DNA from: Alphaproteobacteria bacterium
Lineage (GTDB): Bacteria > Pseudomonadota > Alphaproteobacteria > Acetobacterales > Acetobacteraceae
Assembly: GCA_016869715.1 (NCBI GenBank)
Contig: VGDM01000015.1
Coordinates: 1-64,000 of the forward strand
Length of the DNA stretch: 64,000 nucleotides
Reading direction: 5' to 3'
A model generated the notes under the pieces. It saw only the letters and a program-made list of their open reading frames with translations, was not told the DNA's origin and ran no database searches. Numbering within the stretch: the first letter of the stretch is position 1; the number at the start of each line of letters is the position of its first letter. Shown here one piece after another: positions 20,562 through 29,661 of the stretch. A program made the position numbers and the translations under genes.

Positions 20562-21617
20562 TCAACGCGGCGGCAGCACCCGGGCAGCGCGATAGCCTTC
20601 GATCTGGTCGGCAAACATGGCCCAGCTATCCCGGAAACCCGCAAAACCCGCCTGACGCGCCGCCGTCATGGAAGCCGTCACATCATAATCCATATTCAGC
20701 GCAAAATCGGCGAATTCCCAACTGGCGACGTGTTCGATGGGCAAAATCAACCCATGCCGGGCGCGTAATTTCTCCCAAATCGGGGCCTTGTCGGCCATCC
20801 AGTGCGCCATGGACAGTGTCCTGACGCCGCCCGGCGCCACACCAAATAGCCCGGCCAGATGGGGCCACATGTCGCACCAGCGGAAGGCATCGCCATTGGT
20901 GACATTAAAGGCACGGTTCGCCGCGCGCGGTTCGCCCAGCATCCACAGAATGGCCTCCGCCAGCAATGAGGCATCCGAGACCTCATGCAGCGCCGTGAAG
21001 GCGCCGGGCTTGCCGGGGAAGTCAAAAGCCACGCCCAATTCACGGCAAATCGTGGCATAGGCACCAAGGGTCGAGACCATGTTGCGGGCGCGGCCAGGTG
21101 CGACATCCAGCACGAAATTGGGCCGGCTCGCGGACCAGGACCAGGCTTTGCCGCGCTGGCGTTCGGCCACCATATCCTGCTGGTCATAGTAGAAATTGGG
21201 CGGCAGGTGTCGCGGGTCATCTTCGCGCGCCGGCGTCGGGAAGGGGCCGATATGCAGCCCATACCATTTGCCGCCATGGATCATGTGCAGGTGCTGAAAG
21301 CGCGGCAGTGATGCCTCGGCCGCGTCCAGCAGATTGCGCAGCATGGTAACATTGCCGGGCACATCTTCCACGCCGGTTTCGCCATGCGGCGCGCGGGAAG
21401 CGTAAACGATATGGGTAATGTCGGGCCGCTCCGCGATGGCGCGCGTGAGTGCCGGCCCATCCCAAAGATCGGCGGTGATCCAGGGGATGCCCGCGCCAGG
21501 ATCGCGCCGCGTCAGGCCAATTGGCGTGAAGCCAGGGTCGCTATGCGCGGCCTCGAGCACGCGACTTGCCGCCGCGCCGCTGGCGCCGACAATAAGGGTG
21601 ACGCGGGTATTTGCCAT
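20562..21617 (-). CDS. NAD(P)-dependent SDR / PRISE-like (iridoid synthase-type) oxidoreductase
   Basis: MANTRVTLIVGASGAAASRVLEAAHSDPGFTPIGLTRRDP; WSASRPNFVLDVAPGRARNMVSTLGAYATICRELGVAFDFPG. Confidence 0.85.
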   Translation of the reverse strand: MANTRVTLIVGASGAAASRVLEAAHSDPGFTPIGLTRRDPGAGIPWITADLWDGPALTRAIAERPDITHIVYASRAPHGETGVEDVPGNVTMLRNLLDAAEASLPRFQHLHMIHGGKWYGLHIGPFPTPAREDDPRHLPPNFYYDQQDMVAERQRGKAWSWSASRPNFVLDVAPGRARNMVSTLGAYATICRELGVAFDFPGKPGAFTALHEVSDASLLAEAILWMLGEPRAANRAFNVTNGDAFRWCDMWPHLAGLFGVAPGGVRTLSMAHWMADKAPIWEKLRARHGLILPIEHVASWEFADFALNMDYDVTASMTAARQAGFAGFRDSWAMFADQIEGYRAARVLPPR

Positions 21618-21735
21618 GGGCGTATCCTCCTGCGGGGATGAACCCATGGGCGCGGGCGCGATGCAAGCCACACGGCATTCTTGACCTGCGGGCGCATCAC
21701 GCCTTATGTAATCAATTATTGGTTACAGAACCAAT

Positions 21736-21818
21736 CCTCGCGATTTGTCCGGTCTTCTTGCGGCGAGGTTCCGAAAGGGCGTGGGTGGCGACACCCCCGA
21801 AAACAAACGCGCTAAAGG
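21736..21818 (+). promoter_or_regulatory. SAM-II (SAM-alpha) riboswitch upstream of metZ, with an extra hairpin in the linker
   Basis: P1 CCTCGC(21736-41)/GCGAGG(21763-68) closing loop GATTTGTCCGGTCTTCTTGCG (family hallmark GAUUU..CCG..UUGC); A-rich linker containing GGGTG-GCGA-CACCC hairpin; 3' pseudoknot strand CGCG(21808-11) able to pair with loop TGCG(21759-62); hallmark GCTAAAGG at 21811-21818; located directly 5' of an O-succinylhomoserine sulfhydrylase gene. Confidence 0.85.
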
Positions 21819-21948
21819 GCCGCGGGGTTATCATGCCCCGTTCCCGCTAGGGGCTGGACACAGCATTGTGTGAGAGGTCCCAGCCGTGCCGAAAATTTCT
21901 CGCCCCACCCGCCCCCTTCACTCAGCAGCGCAGCCTGGCGGCGCGCAA

Positions 21949-23154
21949 ATGATGGGCCATAACGGCGACCCCGTGCGCGCCCTTCGCCCCGCGACGCAGC
22001 TTGTGCGCGGCGGGCTCATGCGCTCCAATTTTGATGAGCTGGCGGAGGCGATGTATCTGACCTCGGGCTTTGTCTATGACAGCGCGGCCCAGGCGGAAGG
22101 CACCTTTGCGGGGACAGAAGCGCATTACCAATATTCGCGTTTCGGCAACCCGACCGTCAGCATGCTGGAAGCGCGCCTGGCGGCCCTGGAAGGCGCGGAA
22201 GCCTGCCGAGCGACGGCAACCGGCATGGCGGCGGTGCATTCCGCGATGCTGTCCCACTTGAAGGCAGGCGATCGCGTGGTGGCATCCCGCGCGCTGTTCG
22301 GGTCCTGCCATTGGATCGTCTCCACCCTGCTGCCGCGTTATGGCGTGGATACCGAATTCGTGGATGGCAGCGATCTGACGCAATGGTGCGCGGCCCTGTC
22401 GCGCCCCGCGACCATGGTGCTTTTGGAAACGCCATCCAACCCCATGCTGGAAATCGTTGACCTGCGCGCCGTGTGCGACTTGGCGCACAAGGCCGGCGCG
22501 CTGGTGGTGATGGATAATGTCTTCGCCACCCCCTTGCTGCAAAAGCCGATGAGCTTCGGCGTTGATATTGTTGTCTATTCCGCGACCAAGCATTTTGATG
22601 GCCAGGGCCGCGTTTTGGGCGGCTGTGTGATGGGGTCCAAGAAATGGGTAGATGAGGTGTTGCAGCCCTTCATCCGCAATACCGGCCCATCGATTAGTGC
22701 CTTCAATGCCTGGGTGATTCTGAAGGGGCTTGAAACCCTGCATCTGCGCGTGCCCGCCATGTGCCGCAGCGCTTCCGCCATTGCCGATATGCTCGCAGAA
22801 CGGGCCGAGGTTGCGCGCGTGCTCTACCCCTTCCGGGCGGACCATCCGCAGCAGAAGCTGGCCATGGCGCAAATGTCCGCCGGCGGCACGCTGGTGAGCT
22901 TTGACATCAAGGGCGGCAAGGAAGCCTGTTTCCGCTTCATGGATGCGCTGAAGCTGATTGATATCGCCAATAATCTTGGTGATGCGAAATCCATGGCGAC
23001 CCACCCGGCCACCACCACCCATATGCGGGTCGGTGCTGAGGAACGCGCGAAGCTTGGCATTACCGATGGCACGGTGCGGCTGTCCGTGGGGCTTGAGGAT
23101 GTGGCTGATCTGATTGACGATCTGGCCGAAGCGTTGGATGCTGCCACCGGTTGA
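21949..23154 (+). CDS. metZ: O-succinylhomoserine sulfhydrylase
   Basis: PATQLVRGGLMRSNFDELAEAMYLTSGFVYDSAAQAEGTFAG...YSRFGNPTV; PLP lysine region YSATKHFDGQGRVLGG. GTG at 21886 is an alternative upstream start. Confidence 0.94.
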   Translation: MMGHNGDPVRALRPATQLVRGGLMRSNFDELAEAMYLTSGFVYDSAAQAEGTFAGTEAHYQYSRFGNPTVSMLEARLAALEGAEACRATATGMAAVHSAMLSHLKAGDRVVASRALFGSCHWIVSTLLPRYGVDTEFVDGSDLTQWCAALSRPATMVLLETPSNPMLEIVDLRAVCDLAHKAGALVVMDNVFATPLLQKPMSFGVDIVVYSATKHFDGQGRVLGGCVMGSKKWVDEVLQPFIRNTGPSISAFNAWVILKGLETLHLRVPAMCRSASAIADMLAERAEVARVLYPFRADHPQQKLAMAQMSAGGTLVSFDIKGGKEACFRFMDALKLIDIANNLGDAKSMATHPATTTHMRVGAEERAKLGITDGTVRLSVGLEDVADLIDDLAEALDAATG

Positions 23155-23223
23155 GGCATTTTTCATAAAATTCTTTACAAAAGACCCCTTTGCGGTGCTG
23201 AATTGGGTTTGAGGAAGGCACAA

Positions 23224-23637
23224 ATGAACGAAAGGGAAACATTCGTCGCAACGACGCGTGGGATAAGGGTTGCCGTGCGCGCCTTTTATCTCGCGGAGCA
23301 ATCCATGCCTGAAAGCGCCCAATTCGTTTGGGCCTATCAGGTGGAAATCGCCAATCTGGGGCGGGAGACTGTGCAGCTGATCCGCCGCACCTGGCAGATC
23401 ACGGATGGCACGGGCCGCACACAACAGGTGCAGGGTGCGGGCGTGGTGGGTGAACAGCCCATCCTGGAACCTGGGGGACGGTTCGAATATACCTCCGGCA
23501 CGCCACTCGACACGCCATCGGGTTTTATGCGCGGCGCCTATCACATGGTGGTGCGCGACACTGGTGAAGCGTTCGATGTCGCCATACCGGATTTCAGCCT
23601 GGACAGCCCGCATCTGCCTTCAGCGCGGTTGCATTAG
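23224..23637 (+). CDS. apaG: ApaG protein (DUF525)
   Basis: RVAVRAFYLAEQSMPESAQFVWAYQVEIANLGRETVQLIRRTWQITDGTGRTQQVQGAGVVGEQPILEPGGRFEYTSGTPL. Confidence 0.95.
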   Translation: MNERETFVATTRGIRVAVRAFYLAEQSMPESAQFVWAYQVEIANLGRETVQLIRRTWQITDGTGRTQQVQGAGVVGEQPILEPGGRFEYTSGTPLDTPSGFMRGAYHMVVRDTGEAFDVAIPDFSLDSPHLPSARLH

Positions 23638-23657
23638 AACCTGCCCGACGCGCATGT

Positions 23658-24226
23658 GTGCATGAGCCCGCCCGCTTTTTTGATCCCCTTTTCCAATCCG
23701 AAACGCAGAGAAAAACCACGCGCGGCGCTGATGATCTCCTCGTCATTCGGGCACGCAAGGCATCCGACGCCGAAGGGCTGGCGCAATTGGTCAATCTTCC
23801 TGGCTATCGCTACGGGACAATGCGTGTGCCCTTTCACTCCGTAGATGAAGTCGCCGGCTGGATTCAGAATACCCCTCCAGCGAAGCTGGAGTTGTGGCTG
23901 CGGTTGACGACCAGATTATCGGGCAGGCGGGCCTCAGAAGGCTCAGCGGTCGGCAGCACCACGCGGCCTATCTCGGCATGGGCGTGCATGATGGCTGGGT
24001 GAGGCGCGGTGTGGGCACGGCGCTCACGGCGGCGGTGCACGATGCTGCCGACAATTGGCTTGGCATCCGTCGCATACAATTGACGGTCTATGTGGATAAT
24101 GCGCCCGCCATTCATCTCTATAAGCGTTTTGGCTTCGTCGTTGAGGGAACGCATCAAGCCTATGCATTGCGCGATGGCCGTTATGTGGACGCCTATGCCA
24201 TGCCGAGAATTTCTGCCCCGCCTTGA
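23658..24226 (+). pseudogene. GNAT-family N-acetyltransferase split by one frameshift
   Basis: Frame 1 (23658-24002) carries LLVIRARKASDAEGLAQLVNLPGYRYGTMRVPF; continuation VAAVDDQIIGQAGLRRL...GMGVHDGWVRRGVGTALTAAVHDAADNWLGIRRIQLTVYVDNAPAIHLYKRFGFVVEG is in another frame. The shift lies near 23870-23895. Confidence 0.82.
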
Positions 24227-24241
24227 AAGCTCCCGCCCCCC

Positions 24242-24943
24242 TCAATTCTCCTTATACCGATACCCAATACCATAAAGCGTTTCGATCTGGTCGAAATCCT
24301 CATCCGTTTGGCGGAACTTTCGGCGGATGCGCTTCACATGGCTGTCAATCGTGCGGTCATCTACATAGATATTCTCGCCATAAGCGGCATCAATCAGCTG
24401 ATCGCGGTTCTTCACCATGCCGGGGCGCAGCGCGAGTGCCTTCACCAGCAAAAACTCCGTGACCGTCAATTGCACCGGCTTGCCCTTCCAAAGGCAGGTA
24501 TGCTTCGTCTCATCCAGCATCAGATCGCCGCGCGCCAACACACCACCGGGCGGGGCGCCTGAACCTTCCGCGCGTGCACCTTCATTCCGGCGCAGCAGGG
24601 CGCGAATGCGTTCCAACAATAGCCGCTGCGAAAAGGGCTTAGTGATGTAATCATCCGCACCAAGCCTGAGCCCCATCAGCTCATCCACTTCCTCATCCTT
24701 GGAGGTCAAAAACACCACCGGCATATTGCTGCGCTGGCGCAGCCGCTGGAGCAATTCCATGCCATCCAAGCGCGGCATTTTGATATCCAGCACCGCGAGG
24801 TCGGCCGGCTTCGCGAGCAAGCCCTGCAGCGCGCTTTCCCCATCCGTATAGGTGCGCACCTGATAGCCTTCCTGTTCCAGGGTCATGGAGACGGAAGTGA
24901 GGATATTGCGGTCATCATCCACAAGGGCGATGGTTTGCGGCAT
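24242..24943 (-). CDS. chvI: Two-component response regulator, winged-helix, ChvI-like
   Basis: [39 protein letters not shown]...[72 protein letters not shown]-terminal [18 protein letters not shown]. Confidence 0.9.
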   Translation of the reverse strand: MPQTIALVDDDRNILTSVSMTLEQEGYQVRTYTDGESALQGLLAKPADLAVLDIKMPRLDGMELLQRLRQRSNMPVVFLTSKDEEVDELMGLRLGADDYITKPFSQRLLLERIRALLRRNEGARAEGSGAPPGGVLARGDLMLDETKHTCLWKGKPVQLTVTEFLLVKALALRPGMVKNRDQLIDAAYGENIYVDDRTIDSHVKRIRRKFRQTDEDFDQIETLYGIGYRYKEN

Positions 24944-25056
24944 TCCTTTGTACCTCTGACGCGGCAGCGACATTCTTTTGACGCGGCAGTGATTATAGTG
25001 CGAGCCAATTGTGGCAATAGAGCAGCAAAGATTTGCGTAACCGCTGGTGGTCAGGT

Positions 25057-25168
25057 CGCTGCTGTCGGTTCCCGATAGCAGCGTGAATCGGCCCACCAAA
25101 TATGGGGCTAGTGGTGCGCTGGGGCGGTTTTAGATCGGGAATGGTCAGCATGAACGGCACCACTAGCC
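25057..25168. repeat. Dispersed hairpin-rich repeat element, copy A
   Basis: 112 nt, ungapped alignment with 58539-58650 at about 79% identity by hand. Contains hairpin CGCTGCTGTCGG-TTC-CCGATAGCAGCG (25057-25083) and perfect 12-bp inverted repeat GGCTAGTGGTGC(25106-17)/GCACCACTAGCC(25157-68) around a 39-nt loop. Confidence 0.85.
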
Positions 25169-25281
25169 GATTCCGCAAATCGGCATAAGTTACTAAATAA
25201 GCTATATTTCGCAGAGCAAGAAACTCGATTTGATAGTGTCATCAAATCGAATATTGCTCTGCGCCGGGCCGGAGAAGGGCG

Positions 25282-26028
25282 ATGGAACAGTATGATGCCA
25301 CAATGGAAGCGCGGCGACTGATCCGCGCGGGCCGGGCGGCAAGCCTCGCGACCGGGCAGGATGGCCAGCCCTTCGCGAGCCTCGTTACACCCGCCAGCGC
25401 GTCGGATCTCTCGCCGCTCATGCTGCTGTCATCGCTTTCTGAGCATACGCGGCATTTGCAGGACGATCCGCGCTGCGCCCTGCTGATCACCGGCATGCCA
25501 ACCAGCCCCAATCCGCAAACCGCGCCCCGCATCACCGTGACCGGGATCGCTGAGCTGGTGCCGGCGGAGCAGGTGGCGGCGCTCAAGGCGCGCTGGCTGG
25601 CGGTGCATCCCTATGCCGCGCTTTATGCGGATTTCGGCGATTTCGCGCTGTGGCGTGTGACCATTGGTGGCGCGCTTTTGGTGGGGGGCTTTGCCCGGGC
25701 AGCGCGCCTCAAGGCCAGCGCGCTTGCGCCGGATGCAGCAGCGGTGGCCGCCGTGGCAGCGGCCGAGGCCGAAATCATCGCCCATGTGAACCAGGACCAC
25801 CCGGATGCCGTGGCCGCCATCGCGACCGGGCTATTGGGCGGCACCGCCGGCCCCTGGCGGCTGGTCACGGTGGACCCCGATGGCTGCGATATCTCGGATG
25901 GCGAGGCATCCCGCCGGCTTTCCTTCCCCGCGCCTGTCGCCGATGCGGATGCCGTGCGTTCGGCGCTGATCAGGGCAGCGCGGGAAGGGCGGGCGGCCCA
26001 AGGCGGGCAAGCCCCACCCGCCCCCTGA
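25282..26028 (+). CDS. HugZ/pyridoxamine 5'-phosphate oxidase-like FMN-binding split-barrel protein with C-terminal DUF2470-like region
   Basis: EARRLIRAGRAASLATGQDGQPFASLVTPA...LLSSLSEHTRHLQDDPRCALLI; C-terminal HVNQDHPDAVAAIATGLLGG...VTVDPDGCDISDG. Confidence 0.88.
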   Translation: MEQYDATMEARRLIRAGRAASLATGQDGQPFASLVTPASASDLSPLMLLSSLSEHTRHLQDDPRCALLITGMPTSPNPQTAPRITVTGIAELVPAEQVAALKARWLAVHPYAALYADFGDFALWRVTIGGALLVGGFARAARLKASALAPDAAAVAAVAAAEAEIIAHVNQDHPDAVAAIATGLLGGTAGPWRLVTVDPDGCDISDGEASRRLSFPAPVADADAVRSALIRAAREGRAAQGGQAPPAP

Positions 26029-26122
26029 ACCTGCCGCAATTCTGCCGCGACCATCCCTGATAAAACGATGAAAATTAGTCCATGCGTCGCGTCTCATACG
26101 CGGTTGGAGGGGTATTCCATAG

Positions 26123-27718
26123 ATGATTGGCGCTACTGCACCCTTGGCCGGGACCGGTGTGACCGGGGCTGAAATCATTCATGCCAATCTGATGCCGCCG
26201 GCGCTGATTGCCCATGCGCTACGCCGCAATGAAGGCCGACTTTCCGCCGATGGCGCCTTTATCGCCGAAACCGGCACCCACACTGGCCGGTCCGTGCAGG
26301 ACAAGTTTGTGGTAGAAGACCCCGAAACTCGCGCCGATATCTGGTGGGGCAAGGTCAATCAGCCCATGGCGCCGGAACGCTTCCTGGGCCTTGCCGCCCG
26401 CGTGCGCGGCTGGCTCGGCGCACGGCCCGAGCTTTTCACGCAGGATCTTTATGCGGGGGCCGATCCCGCGCACCGCGTGCGCGTGCGCCTGGTTACCACC
26501 AATGCCTGGCATGCGCTGTTCGCGCGCAATATGTTCATCCGCCCGGTACCAGCGGAATTGGCGGGCTTCGAGCCTGATTTCACCATTCTGCATGCGCCGG
26601 AATTCCAGGCCGATCCCGCCCAGGATGGCTGCCGGTCTGAAACCGTGATCGCGCTTTCCTTTGCAGCCAAGACCATTGTGATCGCCGGCACATCCTATGC
26701 CGGGGAAATCAAGAAGAGCATCTTCACCGTCATGAATTGGCTGCTGCCGGCCAAGGGCGTGCTGCCCATGCATTGCAGCGCCAATGTCGGCGATAAGGGC
26801 GATGTCGCGCTGTTCTTTGGCCTGTCCGGCACCGGCAAGACCACGCTGTCTTCCGACACAGAACGTAACCTGATCGGCGATGATGAACATGGCTGGTCAG
26901 ATGCCGGCGTCTTCAATTTTGAAGGCGGCTGCTACGCCAAGGTGATCAAACTGAGCCGTGAAGCTGAGCCGCAAATCTGGGATGCGTCACATCGTTTCGG
27001 CGCGGTGCTGGAAAATGTGATCGCTGATGCAGCGGGCAGGCTTGATTTGAATGATGGCAGGCTCACGGAAAATACCCGTTCCTGCTATCCGCTACCCTAT
27101 ATTCCGAATATCATCGAAGGCGGCGCTGCTGGCCTGCCGCGCAATGTGGTGATGCTGACTGCGGACGCTTTCGGCGTGCTGCCGCCGATTGCCAAATTGT
27201 CCCCGGCGCAGGCCATGTATCACTTCCTGTCAGGCTATACCGCGCGGGTTGCGGGCACGGAAAAGGGCCTGGGGAAGGAGCCTCAGGCGACGTTCTCCAC
27301 CTGCTTTGGTGCGCCCTTCCTGCCGCGTCGGCCGGAGGTTTATGGCCAGATGTTGGCGGAGCTGATGGCACGCCATGGCGCTGATTGCTGGCTAGTGAAT
27401 ACCGGCTGGACTGGCGGTGTTTATGGTACCGGAAATCGCATGCCTATCAGCGTCACGCGCGCCCTGCTGCGCGCCGCGCTTGATGGCAGCCTGGCGCGCG
27501 TGGAATTCCAGCGCGATCCTTTCTTCGGCCTGATGGTGCCGAAGGCCCTGCCCGGCGTGCCGAGTGAAATGCTCAACCCGCGCAATACCTGGGCCGATAA
27601 GGCCGCCTATGATCGCACGGCGCGCGATCTGGTCTCGCGGTTCGAAGCGAATTTCGCGATCTATGCCGATGCGGTGGATGCGGATGTAAAAGCCGCTGCC
27701 ATTCGCGCTGCCGCATGA
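26123..27718 (+). CDS. pckA: Phosphoenolpyruvate carboxykinase (ATP)
   Basis: MHCSANVGDKGDVALFFGLSGTGKTTLSSDTERNLIGDDEHGWSDAGVFNFEGGCYAK. Confidence 0.97.
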   Translation: MIGATAPLAGTGVTGAEIIHANLMPPALIAHALRRNEGRLSADGAFIAETGTHTGRSVQDKFVVEDPETRADIWWGKVNQPMAPERFLGLAARVRGWLGARPELFTQDLYAGADPAHRVRVRLVTTNAWHALFARNMFIRPVPAELAGFEPDFTILHAPEFQADPAQDGCRSETVIALSFAAKTIVIAGTSYAGEIKKSIFTVMNWLLPAKGVLPMHCSANVGDKGDVALFFGLSGTGKTTLSSDTERNLIGDDEHGWSDAGVFNFEGGCYAKVIKLSREAEPQIWDASHRFGAVLENVIADAAGRLDLNDGRLTENTRSCYPLPYIPNIIEGGAAGLPRNVVMLTADAFGVLPPIAKLSPAQAMYHFLSGYTARVAGTEKGLGKEPQATFSTCFGAPFLPRRPEVYGQMLAELMARHGADCWLVNTGWTGGVYGTGNRMPISVTRALLRAALDGSLARVEFQRDPFFGLMVPKALPGVPSEMLNPRNTWADKAAYDRTARDLVSRFEANFAIYADAVDADVKAAAIRAAA

Positions 27719-28128
27719 GTGGTGGCTTTGATTGGCTGAAGCCGGCCTCTGCCGAGGCCGGCAAGCGCAATGTCTTGGGCGGCGCTTTGCTGCCCTGTTC
27801 GGTGGCGCCCATCACCGGGTTCTTTCGTGATGGCTGCTGCAACACGGGGCCTCGGGATATCGGGTTGCATGTGGTCTGTGCCGAGGTCAGTGCTGAATTT
27901 CTGCAATTCAGCAAGGCAGCCGGGAATGATCTTTCCACGCCGCGCCCGGAATATGGTTTTGCCGGGCTTTCGCCGGGGGATCGCTGGTGCCTTTGCGCTG
28001 CACGTTGGGAAGAAGCGCGCCGCGCGGGATTTGCGCCGCCCGTTTTGTTGGAAGCAACGCATGAAGCGGCACTGCAAATCTGCGCGCTGGATGATCTGAT
28101 GGCGCATGCCTTGGATGCGCCGGCGTGA
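27715..28128 (+). CDS. DUF2237 family protein
   Basis: NVLGGALLPCSVAPITGFFRDGCCNTGPRDIGLHVVCAEVSAEFLQFSKAAGNDLSTPRPEYGFAGLSPGDRWCLCAARWEEARRAG. Confidence 0.88.
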   Translation: MSGGFDWLKPASAEAGKRNVLGGALLPCSVAPITGFFRDGCCNTGPRDIGLHVVCAEVSAEFLQFSKAAGNDLSTPRPEYGFAGLSPGDRWCLCAARWEEARRAGFAPPVLLEATHEAALQICALDDLMAHALDAPA

Positions 28129-28763
28129 CGCCAACGCGGTTTTTCCTGGTCCGCCACGCGCTGGTGGAGCCCTCTGCCCGCGCGGTGCTCTATGGCAGTA
28201 TGGATGTGGCCTTGTGCGATCTGGCCTTGCAGGAAGAAGCCGCATCCTATCGCTGGTTGGCTGAGCGGCTGCCGCGGCCGGCGCGTTGGTTTGTCACCAA
28301 CCTATCCCGTACCCGCGCCACTGCCGCGGCAGTGTTTGCGGCGGGCTATCCTGACGCGGATTTGGAAGCGGAGCCCGATTTTGCCGAACAGCACCTTGGC
28401 GATTGGCAGGGCATCCCGCATGAAGCCTTGCCTGCGCTGCTGACGCGCCCGGCGCACCCCTTCTGGCCCCATGCCGGTGAGGAACTTCCCCCCGGCGGGG
28501 AGAGCTTCCGCGACGTACAGGCGCGTGTTGCCGCCGTGCTGGAACGCCTGGCGACGCTATTGGAAGGCCACAATATTGTGATTGTAGCGCATGGTGGTTC
28601 GATCCGCGCCGCTTTGGCCCATTCCATGGGGCTTTCGCCGGATCAGGCCTTGGTCTTCAGCATCAAGAATCTGTCCCTGTCGCGCATTGAAAAACACGGC
28701 CTTGATTGGCGCGTGGCGTCGGTCAATGAGGAACCTTGGACCCCAACGCCAATAGGGGTTTGA
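28125..28763 (+). CDS. Histidine phosphatase family protein
   Basis: FFLVRHALVEP (RH motif variant), LSRTRATAAAVF, FAEQHLGDWQG, NIVIVAHGGSIRAAL. Confidence 0.88.
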   Translation: MTPTRFFLVRHALVEPSARAVLYGSMDVALCDLALQEEAASYRWLAERLPRPARWFVTNLSRTRATAAAVFAAGYPDADLEAEPDFAEQHLGDWQGIPHEALPALLTRPAHPFWPHAGEELPPGGESFRDVQARVAAVLERLATLLEGHNIVIVAHGGSIRAALAHSMGLSPDQALVFSIKNLSLSRIEKHGLDWRVASVNEEPWTPTPIGV

Positions 28764-28836
28764 GCGCAGCCCGCAAGAAACCCTTCCCCTGACGCGAGTC
28801 CTTGGTGTAGAGTCCTTCGAATCAACGGGTTGGGAA

Positions 28837-29640
28837 ATGGTTTTCATGCGCCCTCTCATGCTTTTTAGCGTCTTACTCCTTGGCATGCTTGGCTTTTCCG
28901 GCGGCGCGCGCGCCCAGGCCGAAGAACAGGCCTTGGTGGACCGCGCCACGCTCACGCTGCAGGAAATGATGGGCCCGGCGGATAACACCGGCGATGCCCG
29001 CGCGCTGCTGCGCAACGCCAGGGGCGTCTTGATCTGCCCCAGGGTCTTCCGCGCCGGCTTTTTCATCGGCGGTGAGTTTGGCGAATGCGTACTCGCTGCG
29101 CGCGGTGGTGGCGGGTCCTGGTCCTCGCCCGCCTTCTATAGCCTGGTCGGCGGCAGCTTCGGCCTCCAGGCCGGCTTTCAGGATGCGCAGGTGATTTCGC
29201 TGATCATGACGCAAAAGGGCCTCAACGCCGTTCTGGATAGCCAGTTCAAATTCGGTGCCGAAGCCGGGCTTGCTTTCGCGACCCTCGGGCGCAGCATCCA
29301 GGGCGCCACAACGGCGGCAGTGGGGGCGGATATCGTTACCATTGGTCGCAGCCGCGGTCTTTTCGCTGGCATTACCCTGGATGGCGCGGTGCTGTCGGCC
29401 AATAGCTCCGCCATGCGGGCCTATTTCGGGCGAGAGGCGGGAGGGCGGCAGGTGGTAGTGGCGATGGAATTGCATAACCCTGGCAGCGACCCGCTGCGCG
29501 GCGCGCTGATGCGCCTTGGTGGGCCGGGAAGCGGTAGCGGCAATTCGGCGGCCCCCTCAGGCGGCACCACGCAAGGCAGCGCTGTGCCCGGCCGCGTTCA
29601 GACGGAAAGCTTGCCGCCTGCTTCCGGTGGTCACCGCTAA
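28837..29640 (+). CDS. SYLF-domain (YSC84-related) lipid-binding protein with signal peptide
   Basis: RNARGVLICPRVFRAGFFIGGEFGECVLAAR...SWSSPAFYSLVGGSFGLQAGFQDAQVISLIMTQKGLNAVL. Confidence 0.88.
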   Translation: MVFMRPLMLFSVLLLGMLGFSGGARAQAEEQALVDRATLTLQEMMGPADNTGDARALLRNARGVLICPRVFRAGFFIGGEFGECVLAARGGGGSWSSPAFYSLVGGSFGLQAGFQDAQVISLIMTQKGLNAVLDSQFKFGAEAGLAFATLGRSIQGATTAAVGADIVTIGRSRGLFAGITLDGAVLSANSSAMRAYFGREAGGRQVVVAMELHNPGSDPLRGALMRLGGPGSGSGNSAAPSGGTTQGSAVPGRVQTESLPPASGGHR

Positions 29641-29661
29641 GATAAGGCGCTTTGCCGTCAT

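Noticed and set aside
21922-23613. 563-aa minus-strand ORF opposite metZ and apaG
   Set aside because: Shadow ORF of two well-supported genes; composition dominated by His/Arg/Gln/Gly.
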